A DNA stretch of 64,000 nt from positions 1-64,000 of the forward strand of contig DUVP01000008.1 in assembly GCA_012840975.1 (NCBI GenBank), written 5' to 3'. The translations under genes were made by a program, and so were the position numbers. The DNA is from Mogibacterium sp. (GTDB lineage Bacteria; Bacillota; Clostridia; Peptostreptococcales; Anaerovoracaceae). Shown here piece by piece: positions 44,431 to 53,014 of the stretch (its first letter is position 1; each line of letters begins with the position of its first letter). The notes under the pieces are model-generated. The model searched no databases. It was given only the letters and a program-made list of their open reading frames with translations, and was not told the DNA's origin.

Positions 44431-45315
44431 CTACACTTTCTCTCTTGTATTTTTCCCGAAAAGACCTGTCGGTTTTACCAGAAGAACTATTATCAGACAG
44501 GCAAATACTATCGCATCGGATAATTCCGTCGATATATATGCTCTGGACAATATCTCGATAATACCTAAAATCAAGCCCCCAACCATAGCTCCGGGAATCG
44601 ATCCTATTCCGCCAACTACCGCAGCTGTGAAAGCCTTGATACCAGGCATTGCTCCCGTTGTTGGCATAAGAACCGGATATGCTGAACACATAAGTACTCC
44701 TGCAACAGCCGCAAGACCGGAACCGATTGCAAAAGTAAGCGATATAGATTGATTTACGTTAATCCCCATTAATTGAGCTGCACCGTTATCCTCCGAAACC
44801 GCACGCATAGCTTTTCCCGCTTTAGTTCTATGTACGAATAGTGTCAAAGCAACCATTATTACAACACAGACGATTATAGTGAAAAAAGACTCCGCGGTTA
44901 TTACAAGCCTGGCATTCGCAAGACGAATAGGGTCCAGTCCCTTAAAGAGGGTTGTGAAAACTCTTGGATTTGCACCCCAGATAAGCAGTGCCGCATTCTG
45001 TAAGAAGTATGAAACTCCTATGGCTGTAATCAATACTCCCAAAGAACCTGTTCCTCTTAACGGTCTATAAGCGATTCTTTCAATCGTGACTCCCAGAACC
45101 GTACAAGCTGCCATAGCACCTACAAGAGCAAGCCATCCCGGCATACCTACATACATAGTAAGGCAAAACGAAACATAGCTTCCGATCATTATTACATCCC
45201 CATGTGCAAAGTTAAGCATCCTTGAAATACCGTATACCATCGTATAGCCGAGTGCTATAATAGCGTAAACGCTGCCAAGACTCAGCCCTGAGATCAAACT
45301 GTTTATAATACTCAT
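44431..45315 (-). CDS. livH: Branched-chain amino acid ABC transporter, permease LivH
   Basis: A 294-residue permease with about eight spans. GLSLGSVYAIIALGYTMVYG and RMLNFAHGDVIMIGSY are the LivH signatures. AAGGAAG lies nine bases before the ATG. It forms the membrane channel with LivM. Confidence 0.94.
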   Translation of the reverse strand: MSIINSLISGLSLGSVYAIIALGYTMVYGISRMLNFAHGDVIMIGSYVSFCLTMYVGMPGWLALVGAMAACTVLGVTIERIAYRPLRGTGSLGVLITAIGVSYFLQNAALLIWGANPRVFTTLFKGLDPIRLANARLVITAESFFTIIVCVVIMVALTLFVHRTKAGKAMRAVSEDNGAAQLMGINVNQSISLTFAIGSGLAAVAGVLMCSAYPVLMPTTGAMPGIKAFTAAVVGGIGSIPGAMVGGLILGIIEILSRAYISTELSDAIVFACLIIVLLVKPTGLFGKNTREKV

Positions 45316-45403
45316 AAAATATAACTTCCTTTACTTTCAAACAGGCACCGACTGCTCGGGCTTTGCCGATGAGCAATCGATGCCCTGAAATTATTTGATT
45401 ATT

Positions 45404-46561
45404 TTATTTCTCTATATATTTGCCGTCCTGGATTACGCAAACCTTAGGTGTCTTATCAACCTCTCCGGCCTCGTTCCACTTCATGTTCTGACCTGTAAGT
45501 CCGCTGAATGTGAAGTCGCCTGTAAATACTTTTATCATTGCTTCACAAATTGTTGCGGAATCATCTTCTACAGAGCATCCTGTCTTCTGGTATGAATCAT
45601 ACACTGCGTATACACAGTCATAAGCATCTGCTGCGAACTGGATTGGTGTATCTCCGAATGCCTCCTCATAGGCCTTTACAAATTTCTGTGTATCTTCATC
45701 TTCCGAGTAAGCTGTGAACGGTGTCAACAGAAGAACTCCTTCTGCCAGAGATGTGTCAAATCCTTCAAGTGCAAGGATTCCATCCATCCCGTCAACTCCA
45801 AAGTAAGTCGGCTTATAATCCATCTTGTCAGCCTGAGTCATGATGTTGGAAGCAGGTGTGTAATATATAGGAAGAAATACCATGTCTACGCCCGCATTCT
45901 TCATGCTGTTGAGCTGTGCTGTAAAATCAGCGTTGGCATCATCTGCAAATGCTTCTGTTGCCAGAATCTTCTTGCCTTTACCTTCCCATGTGGATTTGAA
46001 TTTAGCATATATTCCTGATGAGTAATTGTCTGCATTGTTGTAGATTACACCGACTTTAGCATCAGGGAAATTGGCCGCCATGTATTCTGCTACTGCAACA
46101 CCCTGGTTAGGGTCAGAGAAGCAAAGCTGGAATACGTTGTCATTTCCTTCTGTAACTGCCGGACCTGAAGCTGAAGGTGTCAATGTGAAGACTCTATCCT
46201 TATATGCTTCTGCAGCAACTGCTGTACAAGGAGCTGTCGTTGTGGTTCCTACGAGAACTTGCATTCCTTCGTCTCTCAGCTTGTTGTAAGCATTTACCGA
46301 TTTTTCCGCATCGTGCTCGTCATCCTGCGCCATAATCTCGATTTTAAACGCAGGGTCGTTAGCATTGATTTCGTCAGCTGCCAACTGTGCACCATTTTTT
46401 ACTGCTTCTCCATAAATGGCCGCCGGACCTGTGAACGGACCGATTACTCCAACCTTAAGAGCTTCTCCGTCGCTTGCGGAACCTCCGCCACATCCTGCCA
46501 AAGCCATCGCCATCATGCATGACACAGCCACGACTGCTGCCTTCATCCATTTCTTTCCCAT
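45404..46561 (-). CDS. livK: Branched-chain amino acid ABC transporter, binding lipoprotein LivK
   Basis: A 385-residue substrate-binding protein anchored by a lipobox (ALAGC) near residue 23. KVGVIGPFTGPAAIYGEAVK and GAQLAADEIN are the usual start of type I periplasmic binding domains of the Leu/Ile/Val family. ATG 46559-46561 has GGAGG eight bases upstream; the longer frame begins with that sequence. It is the first structural gene behind the attenuator at 46645-46877. Confidence 0.93.
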   Translation of the reverse strand: MGKKWMKAAVVAVSCMMAMALAGCGGGSASDGEALKVGVIGPFTGPAAIYGEAVKNGAQLAADEINANDPAFKIEIMAQDDEHDAEKSVNAYNKLRDEGMQVLVGTTTTAPCTAVAAEAYKDRVFTLTPSASGPAVTEGNDNVFQLCFSDPNQGVAVAEYMAANFPDAKVGVIYNNADNYSSGIYAKFKSTWEGKGKKILATEAFADDANADFTAQLNSMKNAGVDMVFLPIYYTPASNIMTQADKMDYKPTYFGVDGMDGILALEGFDTSLAEGVLLLTPFTAYSEDEDTQKFVKAYEEAFGDTPIQFAADAYDCVYAVYDSYQKTGCSVEDDSATICEAMIKVFTGDFTFSGLTGQNMKWNEAGEVDKTPKVCVIQDGKYIEK

Positions 46562-46644
46562 TTCTGTTTCCTCCATACGATAATTTTCTTTTTAAATTTT
46601 GTAATAATAAAGTGATAACTTACTGTTTGTTCCTGATCAGAGGC

Positions 46645-46674
46645 AAAAAATAAAGCCTGCTCCATGCAGGCTTT
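46645..46674 (-). terminator. Attenuator terminator in the liv leader
   Basis: On the minus strand AAAGCCTGC and GCAGGCTTT pair over ATGGA and are followed by ATTTTTT. It lies between the leader peptide and livK. Its 5' arm CCTGCAT is also complementary to ATGCAGG at 46738-46732 within the leader peptide codons, giving an alternative antiterminator pairing. Confidence 0.8.
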
Positions 46675-46709
46675 GAGCTCTTTCAGATTATAGGTGTTAG
46701 CTTATATCT

Positions 46710-46817
46710 CTAGCTTTCAGTGTCCGTCTCTCCTGCATTACAATATCTTTCCTCAACCACTAAGAGGATGCTGATAATAATAATGCTGATTACGATTACT
46801 GAGCATTTGCGGAACAT
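46710..46817 (-). CDS. Leader peptide for branched-chain amino acid attenuation
   Basis: A 35-codon frame starting at ATG 46815-46817 with AAAGGAG eight bases upstream. Residues 7-21 read VIVISIIIISILLVV, so 13 of 15 codons are for isoleucine, valine or leucine. That composition, a promoter just upstream, a terminator downstream and a competing pairing (codons 27-29 with the terminator arm) are the parts of a classic ribosome-mediated attenuator. Stalling for lack of charged Ile/Val/Leu tRNA would free the antiterminator and allow transcription of livKHMGF. The peptide itself probably has no other role. Confidence 0.8.
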   Translation of the reverse strand: MFRKCSVIVISIIIISILLVVEERYCNAGETDTES

Positions 46818-46848
46818 TTAAAATTCTCCTTTCGCTAACAATATCGGA

Positions 46849-46877
46849 AGGATAGCATGTATTTTTTTGTATGTCAA
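46849..46877 (-). promoter_or_regulatory. liv operon promoter
   Basis: Minus strand TTGACA (46872-46877), exactly 17 bp, TATCCT (46849-46854). Transcription would start near 46842, about 25 nt before the leader peptide ATG. The AT-rich tracts further upstream (46880-46970) could strengthen it. Confidence 0.75.
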
Positions 46878-47074
46878 CATGTTTTTGTTAAAAAAATCAA
46901 ATTTTTCTTATTTTTTTGTTTTTTTACTCAACATTTGGAGCTTGCTATCTATTATTTAAAAAAAAAGTTTCATTGTAACTTGACTTCATAGGCCAGTTTT
47001 AATAGACTTTTCCCAGCAGATAAATGATGTTATTATTTTTCAAATTAATAATTTCAATAAAGGGGCTTTTATTT

Positions 47075-48829
47075 ATGTCATTTAAAAATCAGCTTAATCA
47101 TTTTATTGACGAACTTGGTATATCCGGCTCCGAACTTGCGAAAATAAGCGGGATATCCGTCTCATCAATCAGCCGATACAGAAACGGGAAACGAATCCCG
47201 AAACCTGATAGTGATGTTATCAAAATACTGGCTGAAAGCCTTGAGAAAATTGCAAAGCATCGCAATTTTCCCGGATATGATAAAGATGTTCTTTCATCCT
47301 CAATGAATCAGTCTCTTCTGTCAGGTCTTGATAACTTTGACTATAATATTCTTTATAAAAACTTCGATTCTCTCATCACTATCTTTAATATTTCAATGCA
47401 AAATCTTGCGGAATATCTTAATTATGATGTTTCTCATATATATAGAATCCGTAAAGGTGAAAGAAAACCAAGCAATCCGTTTAATTTTGTTCAAAACATG
47501 TCCGATTATATTATCCGTACATATAGAGATGCAGGTTCAAGGCGCATCCTTATGTCAATGCTGAACTACAAGTATAACCCTAAATCTCCTCCCAATGACA
47601 AAATAATAGACGATGCTCTTTTCAGAAGGCTTTGCCACTGGATGACAACTTCATCGGAATATGACAATCTTCTAAACGACGGCATGTTTACTCCTATTAA
47701 AGATTTTGATATCAATTCACTTTCCAAAGACAGATTTCTAAAAAATCAAACTAGAGCACCTAAGATAATAAAACGACAAGAAGAATATGTAGGCATAGAG
47801 GGATTTGCGAACGCAATGGCTGATTTCACCTTTAACTTCTCCTTTGAGAATTCAAATGAAGACATTACCGTATATAATACATTTCTATTCCACTCTAACC
47901 ACGATAGCGGTATGGATCCCTATCCTTTAATGCACAGTATTTTGAAAGTCCTGGATAAGGGTATTAAATTCAATCTGATACATGATGTAGATCATGATCT
48001 CAAATTTATGCTTTATGATTACAGGTTCTGGTTACCTCTATATCTGTCAGGTAAATTCCATTCATTTTGTATGGAGAAAAGTCATGAAGACTCTCCTTTT
48101 AGACAATTCATTGTAACAACTAAGAACCTGGCTTTTATCGGGAACGCTGTTGTCGGATTCGAAAAACAGGCGAGATTTATTATCACAAAGAATCCGGCGG
48201 AAGTTGAATATTACAGCAATATAAACCGAATGCTGCTTAAAAAAGCCAAACCCCTTGTAGATATTTACACTGCAGAAAGAGAATCTGAATTCCACGCATT
48301 GATTGATAAAATGATCAGCTCTGTTGTTTACAGACGTGCTTATCTGTCAACTCCACCTTTACATACAATCAGCTACGAACTCCTTGATAAAATTCTTGAC
48401 AGAAGTGAAACAACCCCGGAGGAATCCGAAAAAATCCGTAACTATATTCTGGTGGTTAAAAAAAGAATAACAAAACTGCTTTCATCAGCAAAAATCACGG
48501 AATTCCTTCCGTTATTCTCTGAAGAGGACATACAAAAGCGTCCTCCTGCTCTTTTTTTGGCTGATATTTTTCCGGAGAAAAGTATTAGCTACACATATTC
48601 AGAATATCAACAGCATTTGGCTGAAACTATTGAATTTGCCGATAATAACGAAAATTATTCTCTTGTATATCTCGATCCCCCTATTTTTAAGAACACACGC
48701 ATTATTGTTCATCAGGATATCGGGGTTCTTGTCTCGTCAAACAAGGTTCCTTCTTCACATCTTGTTATAACACACCCAAAGATGTATCGTCTGATTGAAC
48801 GAATACCTATCTTTACCAAAGCTCCTTAG
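47075..48829 (+). CDS. Large regulator with two XRE-type helix-turn-helix motifs
   Basis: A 584-residue protein. A Cro/CI-like helix-turn-helix lies at about residues 10-35 (SELAKISGISVSSISRYRNG), and a second, similar motif at about 110-135 (LAEYLNYDVSHIYRIRKG). The remaining 400 residues form a large domain I do not recognise; it is not a kinase or a nucleotide-binding fold by any motif I can see. ATG 47075 has AAAGGGG upstream. It lies between the divergent liv operon and a convergent adhesin gene, so either could be a target. Confidence 0.65.
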   Translation: MSFKNQLNHFIDELGISGSELAKISGISVSSISRYRNGKRIPKPDSDVIKILAESLEKIAKHRNFPGYDKDVLSSSMNQSLLSGLDNFDYNILYKNFDSLITIFNISMQNLAEYLNYDVSHIYRIRKGERKPSNPFNFVQNMSDYIIRTYRDAGSRRILMSMLNYKYNPKSPPNDKIIDDALFRRLCHWMTTSSEYDNLLNDGMFTPIKDFDINSLSKDRFLKNQTRAPKIIKRQEEYVGIEGFANAMADFTFNFSFENSNEDITVYNTFLFHSNHDSGMDPYPLMHSILKVLDKGIKFNLIHDVDHDLKFMLYDYRFWLPLYLSGKFHSFCMEKSHEDSPFRQFIVTTKNLAFIGNAVVGFEKQARFIITKNPAEVEYYSNINRMLLKKAKPLVDIYTAERESEFHALIDKMISSVVYRRAYLSTPPLHTISYELLDKILDRSETTPEESEKIRNYILVVKKRITKLLSSAKITEFLPLFSEEDIQKRPPALFLADIFPEKSISYTYSEYQQHLAETIEFADNNENYSLVYLDPPIFKNTRIIVHQDIGVLVSSNKVPSSHLVITHPKMYRLIERIPIFTKAP

Positions 48830-48836
48830 AAACAAA

Positions 48837-48872
48837 AATCCTCGAAGCCGGATTTTCCTTTCTTCGAGGATT
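48837..48872 (-). terminator. Terminator of the adhesin gene
   Basis: AATCCTCGAAG and CTTCGAGGATT form a perfect 11-bp inverted repeat, followed on the minus strand by TTTTTG. It also lies just past the convergent regulator gene. Confidence 0.8.
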
Positions 48873-48902
48873 CATATTTATTCAGATATTACTTTGATTT
48901 TT

Positions 48903-51266
48903 TTATCTTATCGTCTTTCTCTTCACAATTAAAACAATTGCAGAGAGCATGCTTACCAGCATAGTCAATAAATAAATCACAGGGTTTGCAGTATCACCGG
49001 TCTGAACCGAATCTTTATCAGGTGTATCAGGTTTATCGGTTGCTCCTTTATCAGATAATATTCTGACTGTCTGATCTGCATTATTTATGTCTGCGTGTGA
49101 GACAACCTCTTTACCATCTACGAAAAGATACTGATAAGCTACTACACTCTCGCCGGCAAGCCCGGATGTATTAAATTTAAAATCCATCTCAGCAACTCCA
49201 CTAGACGTCTCAGGCACAAAGCTCATCGTTGAACTTGCAATTTCTGTCTTTCCATTATCGCTCTTCTTTACCAGTTTACCGTTGACAGTATATTCTTTAC
49301 CTGCTTCGAGATTTTTATATGCAAGTTTATCTATTACAATTACATTCTCATCAGCCGGAAGAATTTTATCACCATCGGATTTATCTGTTGCAAATGTCTC
49401 CAATGAAGGTTGAGGTTTTGGATCATCAGGAACTGCCGGTTCTGTAGACTTGGCATTATCTGTTACGATGATTGTGCCATCCTTAGTTTCAACTGTCTCT
49501 CCCTGCCCTATCGTGCCGAGTGTTATTGTGCCGTCTTCTTTCACTGTAAAGGTAAAGTCTGTTACCGCAAGATATCCGTCCGGGGCTGCTGTTTCCTTGA
49601 ATGTATATACGCCCGGTTCAAGGCTTAATTTGTGCGACTCTGTACCTGATGTCCAGCTGTCCACCAGCTCTTCACCTTTATAGATTTCAATCTCAGCACC
49701 CGGAAGTTCCGTTCCGCTCATATCTACTTTGCTGAAATCAATTTCTTTTTTATCTGTATGTTTAACCGTTATTTTAACTGTCTGACCTTCGTCATTAATA
49801 TCCGCATGCTCAGCAATCTTTGTTTCTCCAAGTAGCAATTCTTCAAACGCAACTACGCTGTCTCCACCAAGGTCAGAAGCATTGAACGTAAAGTCTATTT
49901 TAACTGTTCCACTGCTTTCAGAAGGTGTAAATGTCCCGGTTGCTTCTGCCACTACTGTCGTACCGTCGCTCTTCTTTATAAGCCGTCCTTTAAGTGTGTA
50001 TTCTTTGCCTGCTTCAAGATTCTCATATTTTACTTCATCTGTAACTGTTACAGATTCGCCTGCTTCTACTGTCTTCTCGCCGTTTGCTGTCGCTGTGGTA
50101 CCAATCGAAGGATTTGCAGGAACGGGCGGATCTGTCGGTTTATCCTTAAGTATTACCGAATTTTCCGCGTTTAAAATCGCAGTTCCCTTAGTCTTGCTCG
50201 ACAGTATCAGAGTCTGCGCCTCCAAAGGCTTAAAGTCTCCCCCTTCTAAATATCTTAACCCAAAATAGTCTTCGTATTCCTGATTGGCTGTAATTTTAAC
50301 GGTAATAGGTTTACCGTTTAACGAATCTTTTGTATATCCGTTTAGGGATGCGATAAGAGATTGAGATTTTATATCTGTTCCCGTAAGTGTTCTTGTCTCA
50401 CCTATTTGTATATTATCGTCAAATATTTTTACTTCAAGCTTAGTTAACTGACTTACACCTTCCCCGCTCAATGCAATATCATAATTCAGCTCCGGAGTAT
50501 CCTTGCTCGCATCAATATTAAGATTTTCCGCCTTTATAGAAACTTCCTTTTGTGTAGAGGTATTAATCGTTGAATTATCCGCTTTATCCATCAAATAAAT
50601 AAATAGTCTGTATACATTATTCCCGGAATAATCAAAAAGTGTTGTATTTGAATGCAGTTTACCTTCTTTGTCACGACTATAAATAGTCAGTTTGCGTGCA
50701 TTTTTATCTAAATCATATTTTTCGCCTGTCAGCGACCATATTGCAAACTGCGTAGCTCTTGCCGCTTCTTTTCCGTTCAGATTATTTATACCTGTATCGT
50801 CTCTTAAATCACTCAGATTATTCTGTCCGTTTTTTTCGCTAAAGCCGAAATACAAAACCGTTTTAACTTTTTCATAGTTAACATTAAAAAAGCCTGACAA
50901 ATGATCCAGATCTTCCGCCGGATAAGTACTATAGTTGGTTCCAATTTCCCCAACCCTGCCGACTATGCCCTTATCAGCACAATAGGCAAGAACCCTGTCT
51001 CCGGTAACAGTCGACTTCATCATCATAGTCGCCGTATACATACCGTCGTAAACTCTGGTGTTATAGTTATAAGCGAACTGATCATATTTGTATTCACTGA
51101 AACTCGTTAGTTTCCATTCATTTTCTACAAATGTACCGTCAGCCGCAAAAACCGCAACTGTTGAACCGGACATAATAAATGCAAGTGCAACAGCTATAGT
51201 CCTTTTGATTTTTTTGCTGAAAGATTTAATAAATTTTTTGTCTGCACCCCGGGGGAAAAAGTTCAT
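48903..51266 (-). CDS. Sortase-anchored adhesin with thioester and T-Q ester-bond domains
   Basis: A 787-residue surface protein. A signal peptide (VALAFIMSGSTVAVFAA) precedes a thioester-type domain (VLAYCADKG and ATQFAIWSLTG, the Cys and Gln partners). Two repeats follow of the type with an internal Thr-Gln ester bond (DSVVAFEELLLG-x-HADINDEGQTV near residue 480; ESVVAYQYLFVDG-x-HADINNADQTV near 715), flanking a SpaA/Cna-B domain (TELPGAEIEIYKG, TFKETAAPDGYLAV). It ends with SVQTGD, a hydrophobic span and KRKTIR, a sorting signal. It should be covalently anchored to the wall; sortase B at 52196 is the likely enzyme. Confidence 0.88.
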   Translation of the reverse strand: MNFFPRGADKKFIKSFSKKIKRTIAVALAFIMSGSTVAVFAADGTFVENEWKLTSFSEYKYDQFAYNYNTRVYDGMYTATMMMKSTVTGDRVLAYCADKGIVGRVGEIGTNYSTYPAEDLDHLSGFFNVNYEKVKTVLYFGFSEKNGQNNLSDLRDDTGINNLNGKEAARATQFAIWSLTGEKYDLDKNARKLTIYSRDKEGKLHSNTTLFDYSGNNVYRLFIYLMDKADNSTINTSTQKEVSIKAENLNIDASKDTPELNYDIALSGEGVSQLTKLEVKIFDDNIQIGETRTLTGTDIKSQSLIASLNGYTKDSLNGKPITVKITANQEYEDYFGLRYLEGGDFKPLEAQTLILSSKTKGTAILNAENSVILKDKPTDPPVPANPSIGTTATANGEKTVEAGESVTVTDEVKYENLEAGKEYTLKGRLIKKSDGTTVVAEATGTFTPSESSGTVKIDFTFNASDLGGDSVVAFEELLLGETKIAEHADINDEGQTVKITVKHTDKKEIDFSKVDMSGTELPGAEIEIYKGEELVDSWTSGTESHKLSLEPGVYTFKETAAPDGYLAVTDFTFTVKEDGTITLGTIGQGETVETKDGTIIVTDNAKSTEPAVPDDPKPQPSLETFATDKSDGDKILPADENVIVIDKLAYKNLEAGKEYTVNGKLVKKSDNGKTEIASSTMSFVPETSSGVAEMDFKFNTSGLAGESVVAYQYLFVDGKEVVSHADINNADQTVRILSDKGATDKPDTPDKDSVQTGDTANPVIYLLTMLVSMLSAIVLIVKRKTIR

Positions 51267-51411
51267 GGTTCCATTCTCCTTTTTAAGATCAAATTTTGAT
51301 TTTTTTATTATTACTGCGATATATTAGAATCTGCACCTACTATATACAAATGTATTATTTCATACATTTTTCTCTTTTTTATAGACAGATTCGGCAATTT
51401 AATGCTTTCTC

Positions 51412-51427
51412 TTGACAGTGTTGTCAA
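51412..51427. promoter_or_regulatory. 16-bp palindrome in the adhesin/phosphoribosyltransferase gap
   Basis: TTGACAGTGTTGTCAA is an almost perfect palindrome in the 297-bp divergent gap 51267-51563. It resembles Fnr/HcpR-type sites, and on the minus strand it also supplies a TTGACA that could be a -35 box. Nothing else in the gap stands out. Confidence 0.3.
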
Positions 51428-51563
51428 CTTTAAATATTCCATACATAGCATTACCGATGACACCCGCTAAAGTTTTAATCTTATAAAAGAATCCCTACAA
51501 AAAATTACGTGAAGATGTTATAATCAGTGTGCTTCACGATGTAGAATTCAGGAGGACTTTAAC

Positions 51564-52112
51564 ATGGATTATACAATGACGATTGCAGGTCTGGAAAGGC
51601 GTCTGCCGCTGTGTAAAATCACCGAAGATTTGTATATAGCGGGATTTATAATGTTCAATGATGTTGAAATAACTCAGGCTTGTGCCAGAGAGCTTCTTAA
51701 ACTGGCTCCCGATTTCGATGTCCTAATCACGGCCGAGAGCAAAGGTATTCCTCTGTGCTACGAAATGGCCTCTCAATCCGGAAAGCCTTATATAGTCGCT
51801 CGTAAAGGTCCGAAGCTTTATATGAAAGATGTTGTTAAGGTTCCGGTGAATTCAATAACTACAGACTATGATCAGATACTCTGTCTGGGTAAAGCTGAAA
51901 AAGATGTTCTCAACGGCAAGAAAGTTCTCATCATCGATGATGTTATAAGCACAGGTGAATCGATAGCAGCTCTTGAACAGCTAGTTGAAGTTGTAGGAGG
52001 AAATTTAGTCGGAAAGTTCGCGGTGCTGGCCGAAGGAGAAGCGGGCGACAGAGATGACCTTACCTATCTCGAATACCTGCCTTTGTTTAATTCGGATGGC
52101 ACACCACAGTAG
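51564..52112 (+). CDS. Purine phosphoribosyltransferase-like protein
   Basis: A 182-residue type I phosphoribosyltransferase. VLIIDDVISTGES near residue 122 is the PRPP-binding loop, and TAESKGIPLCYEMA and ARKGPKLYMKD are like adenine/xanthine phosphoribosyltransferases. The specificity is unclear; it is more like an APRT relative than a true hypoxanthine enzyme. GGAGG precedes the ATG. It is a single gene with its own terminator. Confidence 0.8.
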   Translation: MDYTMTIAGLERRLPLCKITEDLYIAGFIMFNDVEITQACARELLKLAPDFDVLITAESKGIPLCYEMASQSGKPYIVARKGPKLYMKDVVKVPVNSITTDYDQILCLGKAEKDVLNGKKVLIIDDVISTGESIAALEQLVEVVGGNLVGKFAVLAEGEAGDRDDLTYLEYLPLFNSDGTPQ

Positions 52113-52133
52113 CGATAACAGTAATATTAACAA

Positions 52134-52166
52134 AACCTCGGAATAATATTTCTCCGAGGTTTTTTG
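52134..52166 (+). terminator. Rho-independent terminator
   Basis: AACCTCGG pairs with CCGAGGTT over a short AT-rich loop, followed by TTTTTT. It ends the phosphoribosyltransferase transcript. Confidence 0.85.
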
Positions 52167-52195
52167 AATTTTTCCTGTTTGCCTGTCTTATTAAC

Positions 52196-53014
52196 TTATT
52201 CGATACCGGTTGCATCTTTTATATCCTGCACCTTCGCAGCTTGCAGTTCTTCTTTTGTCCAGGGCACTAGTTTTCCTATTACAACATATCTGGCATCCTT
52301 ATATTCATACGCACAGGTGCTCAACACTATTAATTTATCTTTGGGCGTTACCGTGACTGAAGTAGTATATTCGGCAATAGTTTCAATCTTATCTATATAC
52401 TCCCGCTTTTCCGTTACTTCTTTCAAATTAGTCAGGTAAAGAGAGCTGTCTGCCGGTTCGTTCAGAAAGACCCATATATCTACATGGTATTTCCCTTTAG
52501 GTGTTATCAGTTCCATTCTCGGGTTCTTGTCGCAGTATTCTCTGTCTCTTAGCTTCTTCAAATCTCCGAACATGGATCCGTCCCGCATATGGTGCCCGTA
52601 AACAATCGTATTGAACTGATTAAAAGCTTTTTTAGTGGTATATTCGACAAACAACGTACCTGCCGCACTGTAATTTCCGTCGAACAACGTTGTGAGATAC
52701 TTATTGTTATCATTACCCTGCACAATAGGATAATTAATCTTATTATCCTTATAGTAGAGCCATCCGACAATATCCGGATTTATTTTGCTGAGCTCTTCGA
52801 AGTCTATATTGCCGGTAAAAATTTCTGCTCCCGCAACTGTTGAAACTTTATCGTATGATTTTTTATTCTCCTTGTAAGCACTCAAAATAGTGTATACGTT
52901 ATATGCGCTTATAAGCATTATTCCGAGAAGAGCTATCAATATTACATTTTCGGCAATTCGTCTGACTTTGCTTATTTTTTTAGGTTTTCTTGACTTCTTT
53001 GCCTTCTTGGCCAT
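52196..53014 (-). CDS. srtB: Class B sortase
   Basis: A 272-residue sortase with a basic N-terminus, a transmembrane anchor (NVILIALLGIMLISAYNVY, about residues 27-45) and the catalytic set His (VYGHHM), Cys (LSTCAYEY) and Arg (DARYVV). DIVGWLYYKDNKINYPIVQG is a class B hallmark. Its ATG overlaps the stop of the preceding gene. It is the likely transpeptidase for the VQTGD-tagged adhesin at 48903, from which it is separated by a plus-strand gene. Confidence 0.92.
   Translation of the reverse strand: MAKKAKKSRKPKKISKVRRIAENVILIALLGIMLISAYNVYTILSAYKENKKSYDKVSTVAGAEIFTGNIDFEELSKINPDIVGWLYYKDNKINYPIVQGNDNNKYLTTLFDGNYSAAGTLFVEYTTKKAFNQFNTIVYGHHMRDGSMFGDLKKLRDREYCDKNPRMELITPKGKYHVDIWVFLNEPADSSLYLTNLKEVTEKREYIDKIETIAEYTTSVTVTPKDKLIVLSTCAYEYKDARYVVIGKLVPWTKEELQAAKVQDIKDATGIE

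Noticed and set aside
46562-46880. T-box riboswitch before livK
   Set aside because: I found no T-box antiterminator sequence or specifier-loop arrangement; the leader peptide and terminator explain the region.
51412-51427. Palindrome as a firm Fnr/HcpR operator of the adhesin
   Set aside because: It also fits a plain TTGACA -35 box, and its position relative to any start is not established; kept only as a low-confidence site.
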